Position numbers and translations under genes: made by a program
Assembly (NCBI GenBank): GCA_001768515.1
Contig: MEOA01000009.1
Span: forward strand, 334-64,333
DNA: 64,000 bases
Source of the DNA: Bacteroidetes bacterium GWE2_42_24
GTDB lineage: Bacteria > Bacteroidota > Bacteroidia > Bacteroidales > TTA-H9
Direction: 5' to 3'
In this document: positions 47,050 to 56,554 of the stretch, piece by piece
How the letters are laid out: every line of letters begins with the position of its first letter
How positions within the stretch are numbered: the stretch's first letter is position 1
The notes under the pieces: generated by a model
What the model saw: the letters and a program-made list of their open reading frames with translations, nothing else
Database searches by the model: none
What the model was told of the DNA's origin: nothing

Positions 47050-47592
47050 AGAAAATCAAGTGAAATGTCGGTTATCTATATGCGATAAATGAAGAGCTCT
47101 GTTGAATGATTGCCGGCAACTTGTCTGGCTGATGTTGTTTTACCCATATTTGGCGGAGTAGTCCCGAGGGTTATAGCGCGTTTAACTTTACCTGGTTGCC
47201 TTTGTCATTACAAGCCCTGTTAACCGAAAGGCAAATGGGGTTTTAAACATGATATGGCCATTTTGTTGATTGTCAATCCTGCTGACGGGCAAGCATTTTT
47301 TGACAAACATTTTGGTTGTTGTTTTGTATGAGCTTTTGATTATACGTTGAAAACAATACGATTTATTCATTGTTTGTGTCTCGGTCTTGTAAACTGGCAT
47401 TTCTGATTATTCATAAATTGCAATAATTAGAACAGCAATCGTTGTTAATTTGCTGCCAATGAAAAATATAAAGAATATCTTTGTTCATCTTGCCAGATTA
47501 GCATGCGTGATGCTTTTATACGACCGGCCAATGAAGGAAGCCTCTGTTTCTGCCTCTCAGGGTTCATTTGAAGCATTTTACAACCTGTTTAT
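47050..47592. other. Gene-free stretch between the xdh and mevalonate operons
   Basis: Divergent intergenic region. No gene is supportable; short open frames at 47188-47400 (minus) and 47450-47653 (plus) look random, and the second contains a promoter. I see no riboswitch that I recognise. Confidence 0.5.
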
Positions 47593-47623
47593 TTTGTTAT
47601 ACATAAACTTTGTTTTAGCTTTG
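47593..47623 (+). promoter_or_regulatory. Promoter of the mevalonate operon
   Basis: TTTG (47593-47596), 19 bases, TAGCTTTG (47616-47623): an exact match to the Bacteroidota consensus. It would give a leader of about 185 nt before the IDI-2 start codon, enough room for leader control, though no recognisable structure is seen. Confidence 0.55.
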
Positions 47624-47816
47624 CATTTTACGCTGCATCCGGCTTACCGGTAAACAGACCAGTGTGTGTGAAATATTTAAAGACATTACATACCAGAAGA
47701 ATACCGACATCCCCGGCCATATCAAAGCCCGGTGGTGTTTTTTTATTTAATACAATCAACCTGTTGTTGACCGGCTTTTATTTAAATCCTTTATCAATAG
47801 TTAAACATTTTCGATA

Positions 47817-48815
47817 ATGCCAACTGACCGCAAGAAAGCACACCTTGACCTTGCATTGAAATCGCATGCCGGTTTTGAGTTTGCTGATCAGCGTTTCAAT
47901 TATGAACCACTGATGTCGGCTCATCCGGTTGCCGGTACTTCATTGGCGCGGCCTTTTATGGGCAGGGAGTTGCAGTTACCTGTCTGGGTTTCCAGCATGA
48001 CAGGTGGTACCCCTCTGGCGGGCGAGATCAACAGGAATCTTGCAATGGTATGCCGGGAATTTGGAATGGGGATGGGTCTAGGGTCGTGCAGGTCTATTCT
48101 TGAGGATGATACCTGGCTAAAGCATTTTGCACTTCGTTCTGTCATCGGACCAGATCTTCCGCTCTATGCAAATCTTGGTATCAACCAGATAGAGGTGATG
48201 ATCAGTCAAAATAAGTGGAATCTTATCAGCGGTTTGGTTTCTAAGCTCGAAGCCGATGGTCTGATGGTCCATGTAAATCCTTTTCAGGAGTTCTTTCAGC
48301 CGGAAGGCGATCGTCTGAAATATGCACCAATCGATTCCATCCGCAAATTGATCGATCGTTTTCCCGATATGAAAATTGTAGTAAAAGAAGTTGGGCAGGG
48401 TATGGGGCCTCACTCGCTCAGGGCTCTTCTTGAACTGCCGCTCGAAGCCATTGAGTTTGGTGCTTATGGAGGAACCAATTTCTCGAAACTGGAGTCCTTG
48501 CGGCAATCCGGAGAACGGATCAAAGCTCTGCTCCCCCTCGCTGCTACCGGTCACACCGCCTCTGATATGTTGGAGGCGATTAATGATATCAGTAAGACTT
48601 CCTGTGTCGCTACCCGCCATCTGATTATCAGCGGCGGGATCAAAGATTTTCTCGATGGCTATTACCTTATCGGCAAAAGCGTTCTACCTGCTGTCTATGG
48701 TCAGGCTTCGGCTTTCCTGATCCATGCACAGGCTGGTATCGACCAACTCAGACAATTTGTTGCAGCCCAGGCCGAAGGACTTCGTATGGCTTATGCTTAT
48801 CTCCAAATTAAGTAA
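47817..48815 (+). CDS. fni: Type 2 isopentenyl-diphosphate delta-isomerase
   Basis: A 332-residue FMN- and NAD(P)H-dependent enzyme that interconverts isopentenyl and dimethylallyl diphosphate. Family motifs: RKKAHLDLAL at the N-terminus, VSSMTGGTPLAGEINRNLA (FMN site), MVHVNPFQEFFQPEGD (substrate loop, with its Gln/Glu), VVKEVGQGM and FGAYGGTNFSKLE (phosphate site). The lengths of all segments are normal. It is the first gene of the mevalonate-pathway operon, two bases from the HMG-CoA reductase gene. Confidence 0.95.
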   Translation: MPTDRKKAHLDLALKSHAGFEFADQRFNYEPLMSAHPVAGTSLARPFMGRELQLPVWVSSMTGGTPLAGEINRNLAMVCREFGMGMGLGSCRSILEDDTWLKHFALRSVIGPDLPLYANLGINQIEVMISQNKWNLISGLVSKLEADGLMVHVNPFQEFFQPEGDRLKYAPIDSIRKLIDRFPDMKIVVKEVGQGMGPHSLRALLELPLEAIEFGAYGGTNFSKLESLRQSGERIKALLPLAATGHTASDMLEAINDISKTSCVATRHLIISGGIKDFLDGYYLIGKSVLPAVYGQASAFLIHAQAGIDQLRQFVAAQAEGLRMAYAYLQIK

Positions 48816-48817
48816 AA

Positions 48818-50131
48818 ATGGCAGTTACCTTTCTTGAAAATTTCTCGGCTCAGTCATCAGAGACGAAAAGAAAACTGGTGGCAATGCAGACAGGAAATGC
48901 TGAAGGTATTCAACAGATTCTGCTGAATTCAATGCCGACAGATGCTGCACTTGCCCGGCGTTTCGAATCTTTTAGTGAAAATAATCTGGGTCTTTATGCG
49001 CTTCCCATTGGTGTAGCTCCCAATTTTCTGATAAATGGGAAGCTCTTCCACATCCCCATGGTTACCGAAGAAAGTTCGGTTGTTGCTGCTGCCTCATCCT
49101 CTGCAAAATTCTGGTATAAGAGGGGTGGCTTTTTGTCGGTAGTCAATGGCCGTGAAAAAAACGGGCAGGTGCATTTTGTTTCTGATGCCCCTGCTGGTTA
49201 TTTTGATTCAATTGTCGCTGAACTTCAATTTCGTTTTAAGGAGGAACTGATGCCGCATGTTGAAGGGATGGAGTCGCGCGGCGGGGGTGTAAAATCCTGG
49301 GTCATAGAACACCGGCCGGATGTAACACCAAGTTACTTCCGCCTTGACGTGAAGTTTATTACAGCCGACGCTATGGGTGCTAATTTCATCAATACTTGTC
49401 TTGAGGTGATGGGGCGTACCCTGGAGCAATTTGTGAAGGAGCATAACCCTGTTAGTAATACCCGGGTTATCATGGCAATACTGTCGAACTATAACCCCGG
49501 GAGCACTGTCACCGCCTCGGTAAGTTGCCCTATAGAACAGATGACTACCAAGGGCACTTCACCTGAAGAATTTTCTGAGAGATTAGTCATCGCCACCCGG
49601 ATTGCCCAATGTGATGTGCACAGGGCTGCTACACATAACAAAGGAATCATGAATGGCATCGATGCCCTGATGATTGCCACCGGAAACGACTTTCGTGCCG
49701 TTGAAGCCGGCGCCCATGCATGGGCTGCCCGTGACGGACAATACAGGGGTTTGTCGGAAGCTAATATTTCTGAAGGTGTTTTCCATTTCAGCCTCACTTT
49801 ACCACTTACCCTCGGGACTGTAGGCGGATTGACCAGCCTCCATCCAGTAGCGGGTGCTGTGCTTGATATTCTGGGTAATCCTTCGGCTGAGGAGTTGATG
49901 CAGATTGCCGCCGCCCTGGGGCTTGCACAGAACTTTACTGCCTTGCGTGCGCTCACCACACTTGGAATTCAAAAAGGTCACATGCGTATGCATCTGGGTA
50001 ATATCCTTATTGGCCTTAATGCATCGGGAGAAGAACACGAGAAAGTAGGTGAATGGTTCAGTGACAATACTGTCAGTCTTGCGGCTGTAAGGGCTTACAT
50101 CGAAAAATTGAGGCAGAATGGATCAAAATAA
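48818..50131 (+). CDS. mvaA: HMG-CoA reductase, class II
   Basis: A 437-residue bacterial-type hydroxymethylglutaryl-CoA reductase that makes (or in some species oxidises) mevalonate. Motifs include IPMVTEESSVVAAAS (catalytic glutamate), the NAD(P)-binding DAMGANFINTCLE region, RATHNKGIMNGIDALMIATG (catalytic lysine and aspartate), and the C-terminal flap QKGHMRMHLGNI with the catalytic histidine. There is no membrane anchor. With the other mevalonate genes alongside, its role is biosynthetic. It ends 14 bases inside the next gene, so the two are translationally coupled. Confidence 0.95.
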   Translation: MAVTFLENFSAQSSETKRKLVAMQTGNAEGIQQILLNSMPTDAALARRFESFSENNLGLYALPIGVAPNFLINGKLFHIPMVTEESSVVAAASSSAKFWYKRGGFLSVVNGREKNGQVHFVSDAPAGYFDSIVAELQFRFKEELMPHVEGMESRGGGVKSWVIEHRPDVTPSYFRLDVKFITADAMGANFINTCLEVMGRTLEQFVKEHNPVSNTRVIMAILSNYNPGSTVTASVSCPIEQMTTKGTSPEEFSERLVIATRIAQCDVHRAATHNKGIMNGIDALMIATGNDFRAVEAGAHAWAARDGQYRGLSEANISEGVFHFSLTLPLTLGTVGGLTSLHPVAGAVLDILGNPSAEELMQIAAALGLAQNFTALRALTTLGIQKGHMRMHLGNILIGLNASGEEHEKVGEWFSDNTVSLAAVRAYIEKLRQNGSK

Positions 50132-51056
50132 CCAGTTGATTTTTCAATGTCCCGGTAAACTGCTCATCACGGGCGAATACGCTGTGCTTGTTGGTGCTGT
50201 GTCGCTGGTGGTACCTGTACAGTATACTCAACAGCTCGCCATTTTGCCGGGTGAAGACAACCAGTTGCATTGGATCACATCTTACAATGAAACTACTTAT
50301 CTGAGTGCAACTTTCCGCCTGTCTGATTTTCAGGTATTGAGTTGCAGCGACAGTCAGCAGGCAGCTTTCCTGACGAAATTGCTTCAAAATGTCAGACGCC
50401 TGAACCCAATGTTTTTAAACTATGGAGGTTTTCGTGCCCATAGCGTGATGGGGGCACATCCGCAATGGGGGTTTGGCAGCAGTGCTCAACTGACGGTAAA
50501 TGTTGCCCGTTGGGCAGGGGTTGACCCCCTTGAACTCAACCACCTCGTCTCAAATGGATCGGGGGCTGATGTTGCCTGTTCAATGGTGGGACATGCCATT
50601 CATTACAGTACCTCACTAAAGCAGCCTGATTTCAGAAAAGTATCGTTTAATCCGCCTTTTGCCGATAAATTGTTGCTCGTGTACAGTAACCGGAAGCAGG
50701 ATTCTTCGTCCAGTGTAAAGAATTTCCTGTTACATCGTCATCTGATGGATTCTGTTGTGAATCATTTCAGCGAAATTACCCGTGAAGTTACAACGACTAC
50801 CAACATCAGAACATTTGCCGGCCTTCTGGCTGAACATGAAAAAATGCTTAAAACAGTTTTGAAGCAACCTACTGTTCAGGAGACCCTTTTTGACGGCTTT
50901 CCCGGTGTTATTAAATCACTTGGTGCCTGGGGTGGCGATTTCATGCTGGCTGTTCCTGATATAGACGTGGAAGACGCCACTGAATGGTTCGTCGGCCGGG
51001 GTTATTCTACTGTGCTGTCGTTTCATGAAACAATGTTGCTGCATGACCCTGAATGA
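50118..51056 (+). CDS. GHMP kinase, probable phosphomevalonate kinase (GYDIA type)
   Basis: A 312-residue sugar-kinase-like enzyme of the GHMP superfamily. The N-terminal CPGKLLITGEYAVLVGA and the glycine-rich ATP loop WGFGSSAQLTVN are clear. The third conserved element reads SNGSGADVACSM, a variant of the GSGYDIA sequence that names this Bacteroidota subgroup. The neighbours supply mevalonate kinase and diphosphomevalonate decarboxylase, which leaves phosphomevalonate phosphorylation as the missing step; this gene is the natural candidate. That role comes from position rather than from the protein itself. It overlaps the genes on both sides by 14 bp. Confidence 0.85.
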   Translation: MDQNNQLIFQCPGKLLITGEYAVLVGAVSLVVPVQYTQQLAILPGEDNQLHWITSYNETTYLSATFRLSDFQVLSCSDSQQAAFLTKLLQNVRRLNPMFLNYGGFRAHSVMGAHPQWGFGSSAQLTVNVARWAGVDPLELNHLVSNGSGADVACSMVGHAIHYSTSLKQPDFRKVSFNPPFADKLLLVYSNRKQDSSSSVKNFLLHRHLMDSVVNHFSEITREVTTTTNIRTFAGLLAEHEKMLKTVLKQPTVQETLFDGFPGVIKSLGAWGGDFMLAVPDIDVEDATEWFVGRGYSTVLSFHETMLLHDPE

Positions 51057-52089
51057 AAATATAACAGATAAAAAATACTGCTGGCGTTGTTCTCCAAACA
51101 TCGCTATCGTGAAATACTGGGGAAAACTCCCCGGACAACTCCCCGCGTCCCCTTCGGTCAGCCTTACCTTGTCAGAAAGTTATACCGTGACTTCTCTGCG
51201 TTGGTTGTCTGGCGAACGTGGTGTTCATTTTGCCTTTAACGGGGAGCCTGCACCACTATTTGGCCAGCGTATAGAGAAATATCTTGAAACATTGCAGCCA
51301 CAGCTTCCTTGGCTTTCACAATACGGTGTTGCTATCGAAAGCAGCAACAATTTTCCCCATTCAGCCGGTATCGCCTCTTCTGCTTCATCCTTTGGTGCGC
51401 TTGCCCTCTGTCTGGCAGAAACTCATCTTGACCTGCGTGGTGTCCCGCGCAAAGAATTCCTGCCTTTTGCATCCCATCTGGCCAGACTTGGTTCGGGAAG
51501 TGCTGCGAGGTCAATCTACGGAGGTTTTAACCTTTGGGGAGCTACGCCCGGAATCGCGGACAGCTCTGATTTGAGGGCTATTCCCATCATCGACATCCAT
51601 CCTGTTTTTGCTGATTTGCATGACCTGATTGTTGTTGTGAGCGATCAGAAAAAAAGTGTATCAAGCAGCAGAGGGCATGCCCTCATGAATCAACACCCCT
51701 ACGCCGCTGAACGATACAGTCTGGCTCGTGAAAGGGCAGCTTCCTTACCCGGAATACTGAAAAGTGGGGATATGGATTCTTTCTGCCGGATCACCATCTC
51801 TGAAGGGCTTGGATTGCATGGACTGATGCTGACTTCTGATCCTCCGGTGAACTTACTGGAGCCTCTCTCTGTTGAAATTATACGATTGGCTGACCGTTTT
51901 CGTAAGGAAACAGGACTTCCTCTTTCCTATACCCTTGATGCAGGGCCTAATGTGCATCTGATCTATCCCGGAGAAATGGCTGATGCCATGAATGGATTTA
52001 TAGAAAATTACCTCATGCCGTTTACCAGCCATGTCAGGTTGATCCATGACAAGGCTGGTGCCGGTTCACTAAGAATGAGTATTCAATAA
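51043..52089 (+). CDS. mvaD: Diphosphomevalonate decarboxylase
   Basis: A 348-residue GHMP-fold enzyme that phosphorylates and decarboxylates mevalonate 5-diphosphate to isopentenyl diphosphate. The start is set at the ATG at 51043 (MTLNENITDKKYCWRCSPN). Diagnostic motifs: SPNIAIVKYWGKLPGQLPA, NNFPHSAGIASSASSFGAL (ATP loop), LARLGSGSAARSIYGGF with the catalytic aspartate/serine region, and YTLDAGPNVHLIY. The length is right for the family. It overlaps the GHMP kinase by 14 bp, and its stop codon shares a base with the mevalonate kinase start. Confidence 0.95.
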   Translation: MTLNENITDKKYCWRCSPNIAIVKYWGKLPGQLPASPSVSLTLSESYTVTSLRWLSGERGVHFAFNGEPAPLFGQRIEKYLETLQPQLPWLSQYGVAIESSNNFPHSAGIASSASSFGALALCLAETHLDLRGVPRKEFLPFASHLARLGSGSAARSIYGGFNLWGATPGIADSSDLRAIPIIDIHPVFADLHDLIVVVSDQKKSVSSSRGHALMNQHPYAAERYSLARERAASLPGILKSGDMDSFCRITISEGLGLHGLMLTSDPPVNLLEPLSVEIIRLADRFRKETGLPLSYTLDAGPNVHLIYPGEMADAMNGFIENYLMPFTSHVRLIHDKAGAGSLRMSIQ

Positions 52090-53066
52090 TGATGACAAAA
52101 AGCGAACATTTTTACGCTAAAATACTTCTGTTTGGTGAGTATGGCGTGATCCTCGGGTCACAGGCTCTCAGTATTCCATATACCCACTTTGCCGGAGAAC
52201 TCAGCTTTATTACAGATGATAAATACACCGACTATAACGCGGCCCTGAACAGCAATGAAAACCTGAAAGGATTTGCTGCATACCTGCGTAACAAGAGAGA
52301 CCTGATGAGCCTTACCAAAACCGACATCATCAGGATGGAGAAAGAACTGGCTGACGGGCTTTACTTTGAATCATCTATTCCTCAGGGTTACGGCGTGGGG
52401 AGCAGTGGCGCCCTGGTTGCTGCCTTCTATGCCCGGTATGCCGGTGTCCGGGTAAAGGCATCTGCTTCAATATCTCAGAAAGACATTCTCAATCTAAAGA
52501 GCATCTTCTCGGAGATGGAGTCTTTCTTTCATGGAAAGAGCTCAGGTATTGATCCGCTGAATGCCTACCTGCAATATCCTCTGCACATGAAAGGCCGTAC
52601 TGACATCACGCTGGTTGGTATTCCGCGGCATAAATTTGAGGAAGATGGCGCTATTTTCTTAATCGATACAGGTTCGGCAGGTAAAACCGACACCGGGGTT
52701 ACGCGTTTTCTTAATTTGTGCGAAAATTCTGATTACATCAATCATATGCAGCAGGAGTATCTCCCGCTCATCAATTCAGCTATCAGTACATTAATAGGCG
52801 GTCGCCATCAGGAATTCTTCAGGGCTACTGCGGCTCTTTCGGCTTTCCAGTTAAATCATTTTCACGAAATGATTCCGGAAGCTTTTATTCCTGCATGGAG
52901 ACAGGGGCTTGAGACCGGCGATTACCATCTGAAGCTTTGCGGGTCAGGAGGCGGAGGCTTTATTCTGGGCTTTACCCAATCGTTGACACAAACCCGCCTT
53001 GCATTGAAGGATTATCATACCCAACTCGTGCCGGTATATCGGCATACAGAACACAGCAATGGGTAG
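52089..53066 (+). CDS. Mevalonate kinase
   Basis: A 325-residue GHMP kinase. Motifs: FYAKILLFGEYGVILGSQAL at the N-terminus, PQGYGVGSSGALVAAFYA (ATP-binding glycine loop), FFHGKSSGIDPLNAYLQYP with the catalytic aspartate, and LCGSGGGGFILGF at the C-terminus. These fit mevalonate kinase better than the other two GHMP genes upstream. Start codons ATG at 52089 and 52092 are both possible. It is the last of the five coupled mevalonate genes. HMG-CoA synthase is not in this operon. Confidence 0.9.
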   Translation: MMTKSEHFYAKILLFGEYGVILGSQALSIPYTHFAGELSFITDDKYTDYNAALNSNENLKGFAAYLRNKRDLMSLTKTDIIRMEKELADGLYFESSIPQGYGVGSSGALVAAFYARYAGVRVKASASISQKDILNLKSIFSEMESFFHGKSSGIDPLNAYLQYPLHMKGRTDITLVGIPRHKFEEDGAIFLIDTGSAGKTDTGVTRFLNLCENSDYINHMQQEYLPLINSAISTLIGGRHQEFFRATAALSAFQLNHFHEMIPEAFIPAWRQGLETGDYHLKLCGSGGGGFILGFTQSLTQTRLALKDYHTQLVPVYRHTEHSNG

Positions 53067-53166
53067 AACTTTTTTCTGTTTGGATTGTTTCTGCGCAAAA
53101 CTGCATCGTCAAACTTCCCTACAGTTTTTAACGGTGAGGGATACGATGCAAAAAACAGAATAATTT

Positions 53167-54099
53167 ATGTCAAAACCCACTACAATACAAATCTGGTTAA
53201 CTCAAATCAGGACTAACTTTCTGGCACTTGCTGTGCTGCTGGTCTTCATCGGTGTGGCTGCTGCCTGGCGGATACCAGGTGCACAGAGTGATTTCAGTTG
53301 GATTAATGCCTTCCTGCTAATGATTGGAATCGTCTCGGCTCATGCTTCGGTAAACTTGTTTAACGAGTATTCTGATTATCATACCGGTATAGACTTCAAT
53401 GTAACCCGTACTCCTTTCAGTGGCGGAACAGGGATGCTGATCGAAGGGCATACCCGGCCACGGCAGGTGTTGCTGGCAGCGCTCTTCACACTTTTAGTGG
53501 CTGCGGCCATTGGCACCTACTTTACAGTGATGGCCCATAGCAGCATAGCAGTGATCATGCTGATAGGAGCGGTTTCTATCGTGCTCTACACACCCTTCTT
53601 TGCACGCATTGCTATGGGTGAACTGATCTCTGGCCTCTCGCTCGGATCGCTGGTCGTAATCGGCAGTTATATTGCCATGACGGCTACCCCCGGCCAACCT
53701 TTCACGGAAGTGCTTCCCCCGCCGGTTATTTATTTCTCCATTGCCCCCGGAATCCTGACTTCACTGCTCCTTTTCATCAATGAATTTCCCGATGCAGATG
53801 CCGACCGTAAGGGTGGACGGCGCCATTTGGTCATACTGCTCGGGAGAAGGGCTTCTTCGTGGATCTATGTTGCAGGATTAGTGGCTACTTTTACAATGGT
53901 CATCTGGATGGTGGGCAACAACACCCTTAATTATTGGGGTTTGCTGGCTCTTTTACCGCTTCCCCTGGCCATTAAAGCCGGTGTGACCGCCTTGCGGTTC
54001 TACGACAATCCTCCCGCGCTTATTCCTGGTCTCGTGGCCAATGTGATGACCGTGCTGGCGACCGATCTGCTTTTAGGTGTAGCTGTCCTGCTCATGTGA
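53167..54099 (+). CDS. menA: UbiA-family prenyltransferase, probably DHNA octaprenyltransferase
   Basis: A 310-residue integral membrane protein with about eight to nine hydrophobic helices. The two aspartate-rich substrate/Mg2+ motifs of the UbiA family are present: NLFNEYSDYHTGID and INEFPDADADRKGGRR. They fit the MenA branch, which attaches a polyprenyl chain to 1,4-dihydroxy-2-naphthoate in menaquinone synthesis. Placement 100 bp after the mevalonate operon, on the same strand, fits a coordinated supply of isoprenoid. Other UbiA prenyltransferases cannot be fully excluded. Confidence 0.85.
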   Translation: MSKPTTIQIWLTQIRTNFLALAVLLVFIGVAAAWRIPGAQSDFSWINAFLLMIGIVSAHASVNLFNEYSDYHTGIDFNVTRTPFSGGTGMLIEGHTRPRQVLLAALFTLLVAAAIGTYFTVMAHSSIAVIMLIGAVSIVLYTPFFARIAMGELISGLSLGSLVVIGSYIAMTATPGQPFTEVLPPPVIYFSIAPGILTSLLLFINEFPDADADRKGGRRHLVILLGRRASSWIYVAGLVATFTMVIWMVGNNTLNYWGLLALLPLPLAIKAGVTALRFYDNPPALIPGLVANVMTVLATDLLLGVAVLLM

Positions 54100-54123
54100 A
54101 AATTGGATTAATTAGCATATTAA

Positions 54124-54162
54124 GGCCCCCGTCAGAAATCTGTCAGACAGGGGGCTTTTTTT
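54124..54162 (+). terminator. Rho-independent terminator after the prenyltransferase gene
   Basis: GCCCCC pairs with GGGGGC with an inner CAGA/TCTG stem, followed by seven T. It ends the mevalonate/menA region. Confidence 0.85.
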
Positions 54163-54226
54163 ATGCCTTATATTTTCTCTTTTTCTCTAAATTGCAGGCC
54201 GATAAATCATCTAAATCGGTTAAGGT

Positions 54227-56521
54227 ATGAAAAAATATATATTGCTGTCTGTTAGTGTTTTGATTTTTATGTTGTTATTTTCCGGGAGGTGTGTCGCTCA
54301 GGAAAACGCCCGCTACATCAACCCCTTTATTGGTACCGACAATATGGGACATACCTTTCCCGGTGCCGTAGTTCCTTTTGGAATGGTGCAGTTGAGCCCT
54401 GACACCGACACGGTTCCCTATTCCTCAGGTCAGGGGTATAACCCCGACGTTTACCGTTACTGTGCCGGTTACCAGTATACCGACCCTACCATTGTCGGGT
54501 TCAGTCATACCCATCTTCATGGTACAGGCCACAGCGATTTGGGTGACTTTCTGCTGATGCCTGTTACCGGGGAACCAAAGCTTAATCCGGGAACAGCTAC
54601 CTATCCCGAAACAGGATATCGCAGCCGCTATGATAAAAATACAGAAATTGCACAGGCCGGTTATTATGCCGTCACGCTGACCGACTATGATATTCGGGCA
54701 GAACTCACCACAACCCCTCGTGTAGGGATCCATCAATACACATTTAACAGGGAACAACCCGGTGCTTTGATTCTCGATATGGTGCACGGAATATATAATT
54801 ATGATGGTAAAGTAATCTGGTCTTCTGTCAGGGTCGTAAACGATACCCTTGTGACAGGTTATCGTCAGACCAATGGCTGGGCGCGTGAAAGGTTTATTTA
54901 TTTCGCAATGTCTTTCTCCAGACCCATCACAGAATACAGCCTTCGCAACGAAGAGAAGGAAATTTACGGTGGATTCTGGCGGCGCTGGGAGATGAACAGA
55001 AATTTCCCCGAACGGTCGGGAAGAAAGGTGAAAGCCTGGTTTAAGTTTGGATTGAAGCAGTCTGATAAATTGTTGGTTAAGATGGCTATTTCTCCGGTGA
55101 GTGAGCAGGGTGCGCTCCTGAACCTGAAGTCTGAGGCTCCTCATGGCTCTTTCGGTTTATACCGCGCCGATGCCTTCAGAGCCTGGAACACTGAAGCCAA
55201 CCGTCTCACCATTGATGCCGGTGATGAACAGAAAGTCGTTTTCTATACGGCCCTTTACCACAGCCTCATCCACCCATCCATCTATGCCGATGTCGATGGC
55301 CGCTACCGTGGATTGGATCATGAAATTCATCAGGGCGATGGCTTTATGAATTATTCTATTTTTTCTCTTTGGGATACTTTCCGTGCCCTGCATCCCTGGC
55401 TAACCCTGATGTATCCCGGGGAAGCATCCGACATGGTGAATTCAATGCTTGCTCATTATGACCAGAGTGCCCATTCAATATTGCCCGTGTGGTCGCATTA
55501 TGCCAACGATAACTGGTGCATGATCGGCTACCATGCCGTACCGGTGATTGCTGATGCCTGGGTAAAAGGTATTCGGGGTTTCGACGGTCACAAAGCACTG
55601 AAAGCCATGGTGCGGAGTGCCTCATACAGGCCCTACGAGGGCTTGGGCGACTATATGGATAAAGGTTACGTCCCGGCTGAAAAATCGGGCAGCTCGGCTT
55701 CTGTCACCCTCGAATATGCCTATGACGATTACACCATCAGCCGGATGGCTGTTGCGCTGGGCGATTCAGCCATTGCTCAGGCCTTCCGTACCCGTTCTCA
55801 AAACTTCGAACATCTTTTTGATCCTGCCACCCGCTTTATGCGTGCTATGACTACCAGTGGAAACTTTGTAACCCCCTTTGATGCACTGGCCACCCATGGT
55901 ATGGGTTACATCGAAGGGAATGCCTGGACTTACAGTCTTTTTGTACCCCAGGCTCCTGAAAGGCTCATCAGACTGATGGGGGGAAATAAAAAGTTCCTCC
56001 CGCACCTCGATTCTCTCTTCACCATGCATCTGCCTGAGAAATATTATGCAAATACTGAGGATATCGCGGCAGTAGGCCTGATGGGCAACTATGTCCATGG
56101 CAACGAGCCGGGGCACCACATACCCTACCTGTATAATTTTGCCGGTAAGCCTTCTGCAACACAGGCTGTGGTCCGCAAAATTCTCACCACCATGTACCAT
56201 AACTCCCCATCGGGTTTGTGTGGTAACGACGACTGTGGTCAGATGTCGGCCTGGTATCTGTTCTCGTCACTCGGATTCTATCCTTTCTGCCCGGGCACCA
56301 ATAAATACGAATTGGGAGCACCACTCTGCAAATCGGCATCGATCAACCTGCCGGGTGGAAGGCAATTGAAGATTGAAGCTCAAAACCTGACGCAGAAAAA
56401 TATCTATGTTAAGCGGGTAGTACTCAATGGCAAGACGCTCAACCGCCACTGGATTACTCACGAGGAGATCATGCAGGGAGGCACTTTACTGTTCGAAATG
56501 ACAGCAAAACCACACGATTAA
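54227..56521 (+). CDS. GH92-family alpha-mannosidase, secreted
   Basis: A 764-residue enzyme of glycoside hydrolase family 92, which are calcium-dependent exo-alpha-mannosidases acting mostly on alpha-1,2 linked mannose of N-glycans or mannans. A signal peptide (LLSVSVLIFMLLFSGRCVA then QE) is followed by the beta-sandwich domain with NPFIGTDNMGHTFPGAVVPF and FSHTHLHGTGHSDLGDFLLM. The (alpha/alpha)6 domain then carries EGNAWTYSLFVPQ, NEPGHHIPYLYNF and GNDDCGQMSAWYLFSSLGFY, which hold the catalytic and calcium residues. Full length. It is a lone gene rather than part of a polysaccharide-utilisation locus: no SusC/SusD lies in the window. A terminator follows. Confidence 0.95.
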   Translation: MKKYILLSVSVLIFMLLFSGRCVAQENARYINPFIGTDNMGHTFPGAVVPFGMVQLSPDTDTVPYSSGQGYNPDVYRYCAGYQYTDPTIVGFSHTHLHGTGHSDLGDFLLMPVTGEPKLNPGTATYPETGYRSRYDKNTEIAQAGYYAVTLTDYDIRAELTTTPRVGIHQYTFNREQPGALILDMVHGIYNYDGKVIWSSVRVVNDTLVTGYRQTNGWARERFIYFAMSFSRPITEYSLRNEEKEIYGGFWRRWEMNRNFPERSGRKVKAWFKFGLKQSDKLLVKMAISPVSEQGALLNLKSEAPHGSFGLYRADAFRAWNTEANRLTIDAGDEQKVVFYTALYHSLIHPSIYADVDGRYRGLDHEIHQGDGFMNYSIFSLWDTFRALHPWLTLMYPGEASDMVNSMLAHYDQSAHSILPVWSHYANDNWCMIGYHAVPVIADAWVKGIRGFDGHKALKAMVRSASYRPYEGLGDYMDKGYVPAEKSGSSASVTLEYAYDDYTISRMAVALGDSAIAQAFRTRSQNFEHLFDPATRFMRAMTTSGNFVTPFDALATHGMGYIEGNAWTYSLFVPQAPERLIRLMGGNKKFLPHLDSLFTMHLPEKYYANTEDIAAVGLMGNYVHGNEPGHHIPYLYNFAGKPSATQAVVRKILTTMYHNSPSGLCGNDDCGQMSAWYLFSSLGFYPFCPGTNKYELGAPLCKSASINLPGGRQLKIEAQNLTQKNIYVKRVVLNGKTLNRHWITHEEIMQGGTLLFEMTAKPHD

Positions 56522-56529
56522 GAGTTTAT

Positions 56530-56554
56530 GGAGGGCAGTGCCCTCCTTTTTTTT
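56530..56554 (+). terminator. Rho-independent terminator after GH92
   Basis: GGAGGGCA / TGCCCTCC stem followed by eight T, nine bases after the stop codon. Confidence 0.88.

Noticed and set aside
47188..47400. Minus-strand open frame of 70 codons
   Set aside because: Basic and AT-rich with no recognisable motif; chance frame in a divergent intergenic region.
47450..47653. Plus-strand open frame of 67 codons before the mevalonate operon
   Set aside because: It contains the operon's consensus promoter and resembles no protein.
54227..56521. GH92 gene as part of a polysaccharide-utilisation locus
   Set aside because: No SusC/SusD pair, sensor or other glycosidase is near it in the window.
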